Part shown: positions 8,411 through 17,090 of the stretch, piece by piece
Layout of the letters: every line of letters starts with the position of its first letter
Numbering within the stretch: position 1 is the first letter of the stretch
Assembly (NCBI GenBank): GCA_945882315.1
Contig: CAMCWB010000041.1
Location: 1 to 33,491 of the forward strand
Length of the DNA stretch: 33,491 nt
Reading direction: 5' to 3'
Source: Bauldia litoralis
GTDB taxonomy: Bacteria > Pseudomonadota > Alphaproteobacteria > Rhizobiales > Kaistiaceae
Notes under the pieces: generated by a model
The model's input: the letters and a program-made list of their open reading frames with translations, nothing else
What the model was told of the DNA's origin: nothing
The model's database searches: none
Program-made: the position numbers and the translations under genes

Positions 8411-8694
8411 TCGACCACCTTGGGCACGACGAAGAAATGCCCCTCGCGGACCGGCGCGTTGGCCGTGACCGCTTCGGCGCGGTCGCCTTCGGTGACGACA
8501 TCGGTCCGCTTCTTCATGGCGGTCGCGACGACGGCCGTCATCGCCTCGACGCCCGTGACGTCGACCTCGTTCAATTGCTCGACGAAGCCGAGGATGGTGT
8601 TCAGTTCACCCTTGAGGGCTTCGGCTTCCTCGCCGGAAACCGCGATCCGGGCAAGGCGGGCGACACGGCGGACGGTTTCGGTATCGACAGACAC
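8407..8694 (-). CDS. gatC: Aspartyl/glutamyl-tRNA amidotransferase subunit C
   Basis: This is the 95-residue GatC, the small belt-like subunit that wraps the GatA-GatB interface and stabilises the complex. The sequence shows the family pattern: '[42 protein letters not shown]', then a Met-containing linker and the terminal '[13 protein letters not shown]'. The start codon is GTG at 8694 with only a weak ribosome site. As the first gene of the operon it is followed by the coupled 64-codon ORF and gatA. The promoter should lie in 8695-8869, where I see no clear consensus. Confidence 0.95.
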   Translation of the reverse strand: MSVDTETVRRVARLARIAVSGEEAEALKGELNTILGFVEQLNEVDVTGVEAMTAVVATAMKKRTDVVTEGDRAEAVTANAPVREGHFFVVPKVVE

Positions 8695-8869
8695 GATGCT
8701 TGGCGGCCTTTGGCGATGAAAATAGCTGGCCGGCTATATCATCCGGGCTCCGCGACCGGCAACCTCGTTGAGCCCCGATCCACCCCAGGTTCGGCCCGCG
8801 GCCATTCCGCCGTCAACGAGGCTTATTGACCGCCCGCCGGGGCAAGGGACGCAACTGCGAACGAACGTT

Positions 8870-9631
8870 CTAGGTTGCCTGTCGCCGGGTGAAAAGACGT
8901 TCGAGCTCGGCCTCCGGCCCGCCGTAGCTGTTGTTGGAGACGCGGAGCAGAGCCGGCCGGTCCAGAATCATGACCTTGCCGCGGCCGTGCCGAATGATGC
9001 CGCGTTGCTGGAGGATGTTCAAAGCGATGGTGACACCGGCACGGCGGACGCCGAGCATGATGGACAGGAATTCGTGCGTCAGCGCCAATTCGTCGCCGCG
9101 AAGCCTGTCCTGGGCCATCAAAAGCCAGCGCGCCAGGCGCTCCTCGAGCTTGTAGCGGCCGTTTATCAGGGCGGCATAGCCGGCCTGCACCAGGAAGCAG
9201 TGGGCGGAGCGGCGCAGGGATTTGGCGAGGCTCTGACTATTCTGCATCGCCTCGCGCAAGGCGGGTGCGGGCATGCGCAAGCCATGACCGGCGGACTGCA
9301 CGAAGGTGTCGAGCGGCGACTGGGTATCGTCGAGAACGACCGCAAGCCCGGTCATGCCCTCGCGTCCGATGAGCCCGACTTCCATGCTCTCGGGATGCTG
9401 ACGCGCCACGACCGAAGCGAAGCCATGCTCGGGAAAATAGACGTGCTCTATGCGCCGGTTGGGCTCTTCGAGCTTCTGGCGGAGCTTCAGCTCCACCGGT
9501 TCCAGATGCGGCTTGAGTATCGCCAAGTCGGCCGGCAGCAACCAGGCAAGCAGGCGATTATCGGCAACTGGGCTGGCAGCCACTCTTCCCCCGATCAAAC
9601 GGGGCGGCGAACTCCACGAATCCGCCGCCAT
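8870..9631 (-). CDS. Crp/Fnr-family transcriptional regulator (copy 1)
   Basis: This is a 253-residue regulator with an N-terminal cyclic-nucleotide-binding-like beta barrel ('VYFPEHGFASVV', 'VGLIGREGMTGLAVVL'), a long dimer helix containing 'LEERLARWLLMAQDR', and a C-terminal winged helix ('THEFLSIMLGVRRAGVTIALNIL'). The residues that bind cAMP in Crp and the cysteine cluster of Fnr are not evident, so the signal is unknown. It is a close paralogue of the next gene upstream (9699-10433), sharing the HxFPE, IGRxGMTGLA, ERLARWLLMAQDR and LGVRRAGVT blocks. The two are in tandem, 67 nt apart or less, and probably co-transcribed. The start ATG at 9631 has a weak ribosome site, so a later start is possible. 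Confidence 0.9.
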   Translation of the reverse strand: MAADSWSSPPRLIGGRVAASPVADNRLLAWLLPADLAILKPHLEPVELKLRQKLEEPNRRIEHVYFPEHGFASVVARQHPESMEVGLIGREGMTGLAVVLDDTQSPLDTFVQSAGHGLRMPAPALREAMQNSQSLAKSLRRSAHCFLVQAGYAALINGRYKLEERLARWLLMAQDRLRGDELALTHEFLSIMLGVRRAGVTIALNILQQRGIIRHGRGKVMILDRPALLRVSNNSYGGPEAELERLFTRRQAT

Positions 9632-9698
9632 AAACGCGGACCGTGATCTACCAACGCAATCCGGCTAAGGGACATGCCGGACTCTGTACAGGTTCGCA

Positions 9699-10433
9699 CT
9701 AAGCGGCTGTCAACAATGGCTTTTTTGGCGAAAGGCGCTCCAGATGCTCCTCGGCGGGGCCATAGGAGCCTTTGGTAATGGCGACAAGGCCCGGCCGATC
9801 GATGATCGCAATTCTGCCGCGCGCATGAAGAATGAGGCCGGCGCCTGTCAGGAGGCTTATGGCCAGCGTGACGCCGGCTCGACGCACGCCCAGCATGAGC
9901 GCGAGGAATTCATGGGTGAAGTCGAGCTCCTGGGTATCGGTGCGGTCCTGCGCCATCAAGAGCCAGCGCGCCAGGCGCTCCTCGATATTGTTGCGGCCGT
10001 TGGCGAGCGCGGTGTAGCTCGTCTGGACGAGGAAAGCGTAGACGTAGCGTCGGCAAGCGAGGTCGAAGGCCCGGCTCTCGCGCAGGGCGGCGGCAAAGGC
10101 GGCCACCGGCATGCGCTGCCCCTCGCCGGCCAGTTGTATCATGATGTCATGGGCAGACCGATCGGCGCCCAGCACGGTGGCGAGGCCCGTCATGCCGTCG
10201 CGCCCGATAATTCCCCCCTCGATATCCTGACCTCGCGGTCCCCTGACCACCACCGAGGCGATGCCGCTCTCCGGGAAATAGACGTGCGCGGCCAGCCGGT
10301 TACGCTGTTCCAGTTGCAGGCGGAGGGGAAGGTCGACCGCCTCGAGAGACCGGCCGACCAGAGCCCGATCGGCATCCGGCAAGGCGTTTAGAAGGAGGTT
10401 GTGGATTTTCGGGGAGGTTTGCCGTGCGGCCAT
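9699..10433 (-). CDS. Crp/Fnr-family transcriptional regulator (copy 2)
   Basis: This is a 244-residue paralogue of the downstream Crp/Fnr protein. It has the same barrel ('HVYFPESGIASVVV', 'GGIIGRDGMTGLATVL'), linker helix ('IEERLARWLLMAQDR') and winged helix ('FTHEFLALMLGVRRAGVTLAISLL'). It lacks an Fnr-type cysteine set. The frame is open 11 codons further, but the ATG at 10433 is preceded by AGGGGGTGAGG and is the better start. The near-identical recognition helices (LGVRRAGVT in both) suggest the two proteins may read the same DNA sites, with different sensory halves. The function in the cell is unknown. Confidence 0.9.
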   Translation of the reverse strand: MAARQTSPKIHNLLLNALPDADRALVGRSLEAVDLPLRLQLEQRNRLAAHVYFPESGIASVVVRGPRGQDIEGGIIGRDGMTGLATVLGADRSAHDIMIQLAGEGQRMPVAAFAAALRESRAFDLACRRYVYAFLVQTSYTALANGRNNIEERLARWLLMAQDRTDTQELDFTHEFLALMLGVRRAGVTLAISLLTGAGLILHARGRIAIIDRPGLVAITKGSYGPAEEHLERLSPKKPLLTAA

Positions 10434-10586
10434 GACCTCACCCCCTGTATCCTGGGGCAAGAGCACCGTTGGCGTCTCTCTCAGCCGTTCGCGCCCTAAT
10501 CAGTGGCGAACGATAGGCGAACGCTAGCTTGCCGAGCCGCTATTACGCGGTCAAAATTGCACAGCGAGTGGAGAATTGTACGGAAC

Positions 10587-10602
10587 CGCACAGTGCTGTG
10601 CG
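10587..10602. promoter_or_regulatory. Palindrome CGCACAG-TG-CTGTGCG, possible operator
   Basis: The 7-bp arms are perfect around a 2-bp centre. It lies 154 bp upstream of the copy-2 Crp/Fnr start and 45 bp past the stop of the DUF7662-like gene. There is no T-run, so a dyad operator is a better guess than a terminator. A link to the neighbouring regulators is inference only. Confidence 0.35.
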
Positions 10603-10647
10603 CTGGCAGAGGCGACAGATGCGCCATAGCGCGACCGGAGGACGCTT

Positions 10648-10896
10648 CTAACTCGAGGACAGCCGCGAGAAGCGAACCCGCCGGCCGGCGAGGAGCAGCG
10701 CTGAATATCCTGCCGGCTGCCAGGCCCATCTCTGATCATGTTCGGTCGTGGGATTTTTCCGCGCCCACCATTGCGGCTTCGCGGCCTTGCCGGGGAGAAC
10801 GTTCCCCATCGCCTTCTCGACCTGGCGGAATGTCATCACCAGTTCTTCCTCGGATTTCTCACGGAAGAAAACGCCGAGCGCATCATATTTGACCAA
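10648..10896 (-). CDS. DUF7662-like small protein
   Basis: This is an 82-residue protein matching, by recall, the DUF7662 pattern: a KYDxLG start, then 'MTFRQVEKAMGNVLPGKA', a 'QWWARKNP' block, a WQPAGY turn and a final 'RRVRFSR'. Such small proteins occur widely in bacteria with no assigned function. The start chosen is TTG at 10896, preceded by GAAGG about 9 nt upstream, which places the conserved KYD at residues 3-5. In-frame GTG 10941 and TTG 10965 would add an N-terminus that looks non-conserved. It is transcribed away from the thi operon, and its promoter shares the region 10897-11035. Confidence 0.6.
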   Translation of the reverse strand: MVKYDALGVFFREKSEEELVMTFRQVEKAMGNVLPGKAAKPQWWARKNPTTEHDQRWAWQPAGYSALLLAGRRVRFSRLSSS

Positions 10897-11035
10897 GGAC
10901 GGACGCCTTCGTGACGTGTCGGGAGAAGCGCACCGTAGCACGCGGCGACCGAGGTAACCGTGCAATTCGTACCGTCCGGCAGATCAGCGGCCTACGGTCG
11001 TCCCTTGAAGCCCGCTCAAAATATTGTATGTCTTT

Positions 11036-11132
11036 CGGCACCAGGGGAGTCCCGGCAAGGGGCTGAGATACTGCTCGCGAAAGCACCGCAGTGACCCTTT
11101 GAACCTGATCCAGCTCAGACTGGCGTAGGGAC
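11036..11132 (+). ncRNA. TPP riboswitch (THI element)
   Basis: The conserved thi-box blocks are present in order: GGGGAGTCC near 11044, GGGGCTGAGATACTG near 11059-11073, GACCCTTTGAACCTGATC at 11093-11110, and CTGGCGTAGGGA near 11120-11131. This is the thiamine-pyrophosphate aptamer that controls thiamine genes. It ends only about 8 nt before the thiO ATG, and its last block, GTAGGGA, doubles as the only purine-rich ribosome site. Ligand binding should therefore hide the Shine-Dalgarno and block translation start. No separate terminator is visible. Confidence 0.93.
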
Positions 11133-11139
11133 GGGCCAT

Positions 11140-12174
11140 ATGTTTTCCGACCAACCTCCCCTCTCCCCGAATGCGCTCCGCGGCCAAATCCGTGGGCAGG
11201 ACGGACGCCGGCCCGGCAGGATGCTGGTGATCGGCGCGGGGGTCGCCGGCCTTGCGGTCGCGCATGCGCTCGCGGCACGTGGTGTCGACGTCACGGTCGC
11301 CGAGATCAGTGACGGAATTTTCGACAGCGCATCCTGGTTTGCCGGCGGCATGCTGGCGCCCTGGTGCGAGCGCGAGAGCGCCGAAGAGGAGGTCGTCACG
11401 CTCGGCAAGGCGGCGGCCGACTGGTGGGACCGCGCGGTGCCCGCCGAGGTACAGCGCCGGGGCACGCTCGTCCTCGCACGGCCGCGCGACGCTTCCGAAC
11501 TTGCCCGTTTCGCGAGCCGCACGAGCAATCATGAAGCGGTCGACGAAGCGGCCATCGCAGCGCTGGAGCCTGATCTCGCCGGCACCTTCCGCAAAGGTCT
11601 CTATTTCTCTGGGGAAGCGCATATCGACCCGCGAAGAGTGCTTGCCGGATTGCAGAGCAGGCTCGCGGCTCAAGGCGTCACCTTTCGCTTCGCGACGGAC
11701 GGACGGACCGTTCAGGGCTACGACCACGTGATCGATTGCACGGGCTTTGGTGACAGCAAGCCCGGCCTTCGTGGCGTGCGCGGCGAGATGCTCATCCTCC
11801 ATGCACCGGATGTCTCGATCACCCGGCCGGTCCGGCTGCTGCACCCGCGCTTTCCCCTCTATGTCGTGCCGCGCGACGACCATCATTTCATGATCGGTGC
11901 GACCATGATCGAGACCACCGACAGCCGCCCGGTCACCGTGCGCTCGGCGATGGAGTTCCTCAACGCCGCCTATGGCCTGCATCCGGCATTCGGCGAGGCA
12001 TCGATCGTCGAGATGGGCGTCGGCATCCGTCCGAGCTATCCGGACAACCTGCCGCGTGTCACCTGTGCGGGAAACACGATCTCGATCAACGGACTTTACC
12101 GCCACGGATTTCTCCTGGCGCCGGCCATGGCCGAGAAGGCCGCCGCGCTGCTCTTCAAGGACGTCGAGACATGA
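11140..12174 (+). CDS. thiO: Glycine oxidase ThiO
   Basis: This is a 344-residue FAD-dependent amine oxidase that makes iminoglycine (dehydroglycine) for thiazole synthesis. The dinucleotide fold is at residues 28-48, '[21 protein letters not shown]'. Further on are '[15 protein letters not shown]', '[10 protein letters not shown]' and the terminal FAD/substrate region '[12 protein letters not shown]' and '[16 protein letters not shown]'. The ATG at 11140 lies directly after the TPP riboswitch. An in-frame ATG at 11221 would start right at the FAD motif but is too far from the aptamer. Its stop overlaps the thiS start as ATGA. It is the first gene of thiOSGE; thiC, which precedes it in some rhizobia, is not here. 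Confidence 0.95.
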   Translation: MFSDQPPLSPNALRGQIRGQDGRRPGRMLVIGAGVAGLAVAHALAARGVDVTVAEISDGIFDSASWFAGGMLAPWCERESAEEEVVTLGKAAADWWDRAVPAEVQRRGTLVLARPRDASELARFASRTSNHEAVDEAAIAALEPDLAGTFRKGLYFSGEAHIDPRRVLAGLQSRLAAQGVTFRFATDGRTVQGYDHVIDCTGFGDSKPGLRGVRGEMLILHAPDVSITRPVRLLHPRFPLYVVPRDDHHFMIGATMIETTDSRPVTVRSAMEFLNAAYGLHPAFGEASIVEMGVGIRPSYPDNLPRVTCAGNTISINGLYRHGFLLAPAMAEKAAALLFKDVET

Positions 12175-12368
12175 GGCTGACAATCAACGGACAAGACCGC
12201 GAGGTTTCCGCCGACACGCTGACGAGCCTGCTCGCCGAGCTCGAATACGAGGGGGCGTGGCTCGTGACGGCGGTCAACAGCGAGATGGTGCGGGCTACGG
12301 ATCGGCCGGCCTGCCAATTAAAGGACGGCGACCGCATCGAAATCATGTCGCCGCGACAGGGAGGATAG
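12171..12368 (+). CDS. thiS: Sulfur carrier protein ThiS
   Basis: This is a 65-residue ubiquitin-like sulfur carrier. It ends in the required Gly-Gly ('[12 protein letters not shown]'), which is adenylated and converted to a thiocarboxylate that gives its sulfur to the thiazole ring on ThiG. The start '[12 protein letters not shown]' matches the family. Translation is coupled to thiO by an ATGA overlap, and thiG begins 2 nt after its stop. No thiF-like adenylase is in the window. Confidence 0.95.
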   Translation: MRLTINGQDREVSADTLTSLLAELEYEGAWLVTAVNSEMVRATDRPACQLKDGDRIEIMSPRQGG

Positions 12369-12370
12369 GC

Positions 12371-13144
12371 ATGCTGACGCTTTACGGAAAGGACCTGGCC
12401 TCGCGCCTCCTGCTCGGCACGTCGCAATACCCCTCGCCTGCAACGATGTCGGAAGCCATCCGGCAATCCGGCGCATCGGTCGTGACCGTCTCGCTCCGCC
12501 GCGAGATGTCCGGCGGACGGACGGGCGGCGACTTCTGGGGGCTCATCCAGTCGCTGGCGCTCGATGTCCTGCCGAACACGGCCGGCTGCCACTCGGTAAA
12601 GGAGGCCGTGACCACGGCGCAGATGGCGCGCGAGGTCTTCGGCACCAACTGGATCAAGCTTGAGGTCATCGGTGAGCATGACACGCTGCAGCCGGACGTA
12701 TTCGGCCTGGTCGAGGCGGCGCGCATCCTGAGCGAGGATGGCTTCGCCGTGTTTCCCTATACGACGACCGATCTCGTCGTCGCCGAGCGGCTGCTAGAAG
12801 CCGGCTGCCGGGTGCTGATGCCCTGGTGTGCGCCGATCGGATCGGCCATGGGGCCTGTCGACCTCTTCGCGCTCCGCGCCATACGCGGGCATTTTCCAGA
12901 GACCCCGCTGATTATCGATGCCGGCCTCGGCCGCCCGTCGCATGCGGCACAGGTGATGGAGATGGGCTTCGACGCCGTCCTCCTCAACACCGCCGTTGCC
13001 AAGGCGGGCGACCCGGTCGGCATGGCGCGCGCCTTCGGCAAGGCGGTCGAAGCCGGGCGCGAGGCGTTCGTGTCGGGCATGCTGGAGCCGCGCGACATGG
13101 CTGCCCCTTCGACTCCGGTGATCGGCCAGGCGGTGTTCACATGA
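12371..13144 (+). CDS. thiG: Thiazole synthase ThiG
   Basis: The 257-residue TIM-barrel enzyme joins deoxyxylulose 5-phosphate, dehydroglycine and ThiS-thiocarboxylate sulfur into the thiazole phosphate. The imine-forming lysine is Lys96 in '[10 protein letters not shown]'. The phosphate-site loops '[19 protein letters not shown]' and '[15 protein letters not shown]' are also present. The frame is open far upstream, across thiS, but ATG 12371 sits 2 nt after the thiS stop with AGGGAGGAT upstream and gives the normal family length. Its stop overlaps the thiE ATG. Confidence 0.96.
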   Translation: MLTLYGKDLASRLLLGTSQYPSPATMSEAIRQSGASVVTVSLRREMSGGRTGGDFWGLIQSLALDVLPNTAGCHSVKEAVTTAQMAREVFGTNWIKLEVIGEHDTLQPDVFGLVEAARILSEDGFAVFPYTTTDLVVAERLLEAGCRVLMPWCAPIGSAMGPVDLFALRAIRGHFPETPLIIDAGLGRPSHAAQVMEMGFDAVLLNTAVAKAGDPVGMARAFGKAVEAGREAFVSGMLEPRDMAAPSTPVIGQAVFT

Positions 13145-13764
13145 AGCTCGACCCTTTCTACCTGATCGTCGACAGCGCTGCGTGGATCGACCGGCTCGTG
13201 CCGCTCGGCGTGAAGCTCGTCCAGCTCCGCATCAAGGACAAGCCGGAGCCGATCCTCCGTGACGAGATTCGCGTTGCAAAAACGGTCTGCCGCGCGCATG
13301 GCTGCCAGCTCGTGATCAACGACTACTGGCAAATCGCCATCGAGGAAGGCTGCGATTTCGTCCATCTCGGACAAGAAGACCTTGCCGATGCCAACGTTGC
13401 GTTGATCAAGGCAGCCGGGTTGAAGCTGGGGGTGAGCAGCCACGACCACGCCGAGTTGAAGACCGCGCTGGCCGCAGGGCCGGACTATGTGGCGCTCGGG
13501 CCGGTCTTCCCGACGATACTGAAAAAGATGAAGTGGCAGCCGCAAGGTCTCGACCGGATCGCCGAATGGAAGCGACTTGTCGGCGGCCTGCCCCTGGTGG
13601 CAATCGGCGGGCTGACGCCGGAGCGGCTCGACGGCGTGTTCGGCGCTGGCGCGGACAGTGCCGCCGTCGTCACCGACATCATCACGAGTGCCGCTCCCGA
13701 GAGCCGCACCCGCGAATGGATCGAACGAACTCGAGACTATGCGCTGAAGAGCGACGCCGCCTAG
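13141..13764 (+). CDS. thiE: Thiamine phosphate synthase ThiE
   Basis: This is a 207-residue TIM-barrel enzyme that couples thiazole phosphate with HMP-pyrophosphate to form thiamine phosphate. Family features are '[12 protein letters not shown]', 'LVINDYW', '[10 protein letters not shown]', '[11 protein letters not shown]', '[10 protein letters not shown]' and '[13 protein letters not shown]'. The start ATG overlaps the thiG stop as ATGA, so the operon is fully coupled. It ends in a TAG that shares a CTAG palindrome with the stop of the converging kinase gene. It is the last gene of the thi operon. Confidence 0.95.
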   Translation: MKLDPFYLIVDSAAWIDRLVPLGVKLVQLRIKDKPEPILRDEIRVAKTVCRAHGCQLVINDYWQIAIEEGCDFVHLGQEDLADANVALIKAAGLKLGVSSHDHAELKTALAAGPDYVALGPVFPTILKKMKWQPQGLDRIAEWKRLVGGLPLVAIGGLTPERLDGVFGAGADSAAVVTDIITSAAPESRTREWIERTRDYALKSDAA

Positions 13765-15623
13765 CTGTCCAGCACCGAGCGGACTTTGGCTGCGACTTCC
13801 TCGATGGTGAAGGGCTTGGCGATGAAATTGACACCAGGGTCGAGCACGCCGTTATGGACCACCGCGTTGCGGGTGAAGCCGGTCGTATAAAGGACCTTGA
13901 GGTCCGGCCGCATCTTCAGCGCGGTATCGGCGAGTACGCGGCCGCCCATCTCCGGCATGACGATATCGGTGAAGAGAAGGACGATGCCGGGGTTCTCTTC
14001 GAGGAGCGCGATGGCGGCCTTGCCGCCATCCGCCGCGATGACCGAATAGCCGATCTCGCGGAGCGTATCGGCCGACAGGAGACGGACCCGCTCCTCATCC
14101 TCGACCAGCAGGATCAGTTCGCCTTCCTTGCCGGCAGGCGTGTCGGTGCGCGCCGCCGCGCGGCTCGCGACCGCCTCGCTGTTCGGGAAGTGCCGCGGCA
14201 GATAGACCTTCACCGTCGTGCCGTGACCGGGCTCGCTGTAGATCTTGATGTGGCCTTCGGACTGCTTGACGAAGCCGAAGACCTGGCTGAGGCCAAGCCC
14301 GGTACCCTTGCCGACGCCCTTGGTGGTGAAGAAGGGATCGAACGCCTTTGCGACGATGTCCGGGCTCATGCCGACACCGGTGTCGGTGACGGCGACCAGC
14401 ACATACTGGCCGGAGCGAACCGAGTCATGTTCCGCGGCATAGCGCTCGTCGAGATGGACGTTGGCGGTCTCGATGGTGATCTTGCCGCCGTCGGGCATGG
14501 CATCGCGGGCGTTGACGGCGAGGTTGATGACCGAGTTCTCGAGCTGGCTGGGATCGGCGGAGACGCGCCACAGGCCGCCGGCGAGCACGGTCTCGACTTC
14601 CACCATCTCGCCAAGCGTCCGGTGGAGGATTTCCGACATGTCGGAGACCATCTTGTTGGCATCGACCGGCTCGGGGGCGAGCGGCTGCTGGCGCGCGAAG
14701 GCGAGCAGGCGCCTGGTGAGGGTCGCGGCGCGCTCGGCGGCCTCCGAGGCGCCGTCGAGATACTTGCCGATGTCGTAGTCGCCATTGGCCATGCGCCGGC
14801 GCACGAGGCCGATCGCCGAGATGACGACGGCAAGCATGTTGTTGAAATCATGTGCTATGCCGCCGGTGAGCTGGCCGATCGCCTCGATCTTCTGCATCTG
14901 GCGGATCTGGCTCTCGGCCGCCAAGCGGCTCGCCATTTCCTCGGTCAGGCGATTGTTGGCCTCCTCGAGCGAGCGACCGCGGCTTTCCAGCGCCAGGCGC
15001 TGCCGGCGCTTCTCGGCAAAGGCAAGCAGGCCGAACAGCAAGACACCGAAAGCGACGCCGCCGACGCCGAAGCGAAGCAGCATGTTGGCGCGCGACACTT
15101 CTTCGGCAAGACTCGTCCGCCAGGCGGCCTGGCGCTGGCGCATGCGCTCGACCGTGGCGCGGACGTCGTCCATCAGCAGACGGCCCTTGTCGCTGTTGAC
15201 GATCGCGACGGCCTCGGCGAGGCGGCCGACATTGGCGAGGTCGATCGTCTGCTGCACCTCGGCGAGCTTCTGCGGGATCACCTCTTTGAGACGCGCGAAA
15301 TCCGCCTCCTGCGCGTCATCGTCCGCAACCACCGCTTCGACCGCCCGGATCCGGTCGGGAACGGCTGCCGCGACGGCTTCGTAAGGGGCGAGATATTGGC
15401 GGTCATGGGTGAGCAGGTAGCCGCGCTGGCTCGTCTCGATATCCTTGATGGTCGAGAAAAGCAGGCTCAGGCGAAGGCTCGATTCGAAGACCCGCGCCTG
15501 GCGCGCGGTGCTCCGCTCGGTGATGGCGGTCAAGAACACGACGCCCACGACCATCCCCACCAGGAGCAGGCCCCCGGCCGTCAAAAGATAGATCGGCGTG
15601 CGTTTGATGAAGGTCGAAACCAT
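13761..15623 (-). CDS. CHASE3 hybrid sensor histidine kinase with receiver domain
   Basis: This is a 620-residue membrane sensor. The order is: transmembrane helix about 12-34; a CHASE3-like periplasmic helical bundle about 40-180 ('SQRGYLLTHDRQYLAPYE'); second helix about 183-203; coiled coil about 205-245. The HisKA domain has its phospho-accepting His258 in 'GGIAHDFNNML'. The HATPase domain shows N-box 'NLAVNARDAMPDGG' and G-boxes 'DTGVGMS' and 'GKGTGLGLSQVFG'. The receiver domain holds Asp508-Glu510, phospho-acceptor Asp553 in 'LFTDIVMPEMGG' and Lys603 in 'IAKPF'. The start is ATG 15623. The frame stays open for another 484 codons upstream, but that stretch is antisense to dinB. No partner regulator gene is adjacent, so phosphotransfer to a distant HPt protein is likely. 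The signal is unknown. Confidence 0.93.
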   Translation of the reverse strand: MVSTFIKRTPIYLLTAGGLLLVGMVVGVVFLTAITERSTARQARVFESSLRLSLLFSTIKDIETSQRGYLLTHDRQYLAPYEAVAAAVPDRIRAVEAVVADDDAQEADFARLKEVIPQKLAEVQQTIDLANVGRLAEAVAIVNSDKGRLLMDDVRATVERMRQRQAAWRTSLAEEVSRANMLLRFGVGGVAFGVLLFGLLAFAEKRRQRLALESRGRSLEEANNRLTEEMASRLAAESQIRQMQKIEAIGQLTGGIAHDFNNMLAVVISAIGLVRRRMANGDYDIGKYLDGASEAAERAATLTRRLLAFARQQPLAPEPVDANKMVSDMSEILHRTLGEMVEVETVLAGGLWRVSADPSQLENSVINLAVNARDAMPDGGKITIETANVHLDERYAAEHDSVRSGQYVLVAVTDTGVGMSPDIVAKAFDPFFTTKGVGKGTGLGLSQVFGFVKQSEGHIKIYSEPGHGTTVKVYLPRHFPNSEAVASRAAARTDTPAGKEGELILLVEDEERVRLLSADTLREIGYSVIAADGGKAAIALLEENPGIVLLFTDIVMPEMGGRVLADTALKMRPDLKVLYTTGFTRNAVVHNGVLDPGVNFIAKPFTIEEVAAKVRSVLDS

Positions 15624-15770
15624 TGAAATGGAAGACAGAATTGCGGGCGATTCTGCGAGGACAATAGCGAAGCCGTGGTTTTCGCGGAAGGGGACGGCGG
15701 CGAGGCGCCGCGGATCAATTCTGCACGGGGGCGTTCTTGCGCTAAAATCATCGGCGAAGGGACTCACCCC

Positions 15771-17087
15771 GTGCCACAGCGCCCGACCTCCCCGTCCGAC
15801 GGCGGCTTCTGCCGCGATTGCCTCGAACCGGCCGCGTCGGGCGCCGGGCGCTGCCGCGCCTGCGGCAGCCCGCGCCTGAAGCTGCATGACGAGATTTTCA
15901 GCCTCACCATCGCCCATCTCGACTGCGACGCCTTCTATGCGGCGATCGAGAAGCGCGACGACCCGTCGCTCGCCGACAAGCCGGTCATCGTCGGCGGCGG
16001 CAAGCGCGGCGTGGTGGCCACGGCCTGCTATGTGGCGCGCATCCACGGCGTCCGCTCGGCGATGCCGATGTTCAAGGCGCTCGCCGCCTGCCCGCACGCG
16101 GTGGTGATCAAGCCCGACATGGAAAAATACGCCAGGGTCGGGCGCGAGGTGCGCGCCCTCATGCTGGAACTGACGCCGCAGGTCGAGCCGCTGTCGATCG
16201 ACGAGGCATTCATGGACCTCTCCGGCACCGAGCTCCTGCACCATGCGCCGCCGGCCCTCTCGCTGGCGCGGCTGGCGCGGCTGGTGGAGAACGAGATCGG
16301 CATCACCGTCTCGATCGGCCTCTCCTTCAACAAGTTCCTGGCCAAGGTCGCGTCGGAGTTCGAAAAGCCGCGCGGCTTCTCGGTGATCGGGCGCGGCGAA
16401 GCGGTCGAATTCCTGCGGACGCAGCCGGTCGGGCTGATCTGGGGCGTTGGCAAGGCGATGCAGGCGCGGCTCGCGTCCGACGGCATCGCGACGATCGGCG
16501 CGCTGCAGCGGATCGAGGAAAGCGAGCTGGCGCGGCGCTACGGATCGATGGGCTTGCGGCTGTCGCGCCTGTCGCGGGCCGAGGATTACCGCACCGTCGA
16601 TCCACGCGGCGAAGCGAAGAGCGTCAGCGCCGAGACGACCTTCGACACCGATATAGCCGATGCCAAGGCGCTCCGTTCGATCCTGCGCGCGCTGTCGGAA
16701 AAGGTCTCGCGGCGACTCAAGAAATCGGGCCTCGCCGGACGGACACTGACGCTGAAACTCAAGACGGCCGACTTCCGTATCCGGACGCGGAGCCGCCAGC
16801 TTGCCGATCCGACGCAACTCGCCGACCGCATCTTCACGGCGGGCGCCGACCTCCTCGCCCGGGAGACCGACGGCACGCGCTTCCGGCTGCTCGGCATCGG
16901 CATCGCCGATTTCTTCGATCCGCAACTCGCCGACCCGGCCGACCTCGTCGATCCCGGCGCCGGCCGGCGGGCGAAAGCGGAAGCTGCGATCGACCGTATC
17001 CGCGAGAAGTTCGGCAACGAGGCGGTGGAGACGGGACTGGTGTTCGACGGGCCGCGACGGCCGCGGAAAGGCCACCCGTATGGGTAG
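15771..17087 (+). CDS. dinB: DinB-type Y-family DNA polymerase IV with N-terminal Cys4 knuckle
   Basis: This is a 438-residue translesion polymerase. The catalytic core is plain: '[18 protein letters not shown]' near residue 50, '[20 protein letters not shown]', and '[11 protein letters not shown]' carrying the Asp-Glu metal pair. The helix-hairpin-helix near '[14 protein letters not shown]' and a little-finger domain follow. Before the core is a short CxxC...CxxC knuckle (Cys14, 17, 28, 31), as seen in rhizobial DinB homologues and probably zinc-binding. The start chosen is GTG 15771, with GAAGG upstream. An in-frame start at 15675 would add a low-complexity extension. I see no clear alphaproteobacterial LexA box (GTTC-N7-GTTC) before it. 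It is divergent from the kinase gene. Confidence 0.93.
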   Translation: MPQRPTSPSDGGFCRDCLEPAASGAGRCRACGSPRLKLHDEIFSLTIAHLDCDAFYAAIEKRDDPSLADKPVIVGGGKRGVVATACYVARIHGVRSAMPMFKALAACPHAVVIKPDMEKYARVGREVRALMLELTPQVEPLSIDEAFMDLSGTELLHHAPPALSLARLARLVENEIGITVSIGLSFNKFLAKVASEFEKPRGFSVIGRGEAVEFLRTQPVGLIWGVGKAMQARLASDGIATIGALQRIEESELARRYGSMGLRLSRLSRAEDYRTVDPRGEAKSVSAETTFDTDIADAKALRSILRALSEKVSRRLKKSGLAGRTLTLKLKTADFRIRTRSRQLADPTQLADRIFTAGADLLARETDGTRFRLLGIGIADFFDPQLADPADLVDPGAGRRAKAEAAIDRIREKFGNEAVETGLVFDGPRRPRKGHPYG

Positions 17088-17090
17088 AGT

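Noticed and set aside
6711-8468. A 585-codon open frame on the plus strand.
   Set aside because: It is antisense to gatA and the 64-codon ORF and has shadow-type composition.
10503-10892. A 129-codon open frame on the plus strand.
   Set aside because: It is antisense to the DUF7662-like gene, Arg/Ser/Pro-rich, with no motif.
10984-12183. A 399-codon open frame on the minus strand across the riboswitch and thiO.
   Set aside because: It is a shadow of thiO and crosses the TPP aptamer. Its translation has no domain signature.
15729-15750. Possible LexA box (GTTC) before dinB.
   Set aside because: Only one GTTC half-site is present; no second GTTC or GAAC follows at N7.
15624-17075. The kinase frame stays open for another 484 codons upstream on the minus strand.
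   Set aside because: It is antisense to dinB, gives Arg/Asp/Glu-rich low-complexity protein with no domain, and the real kinase begins with its transmembrane helix at ATG 15623. Open antisense frames are common in GC-rich DNA.
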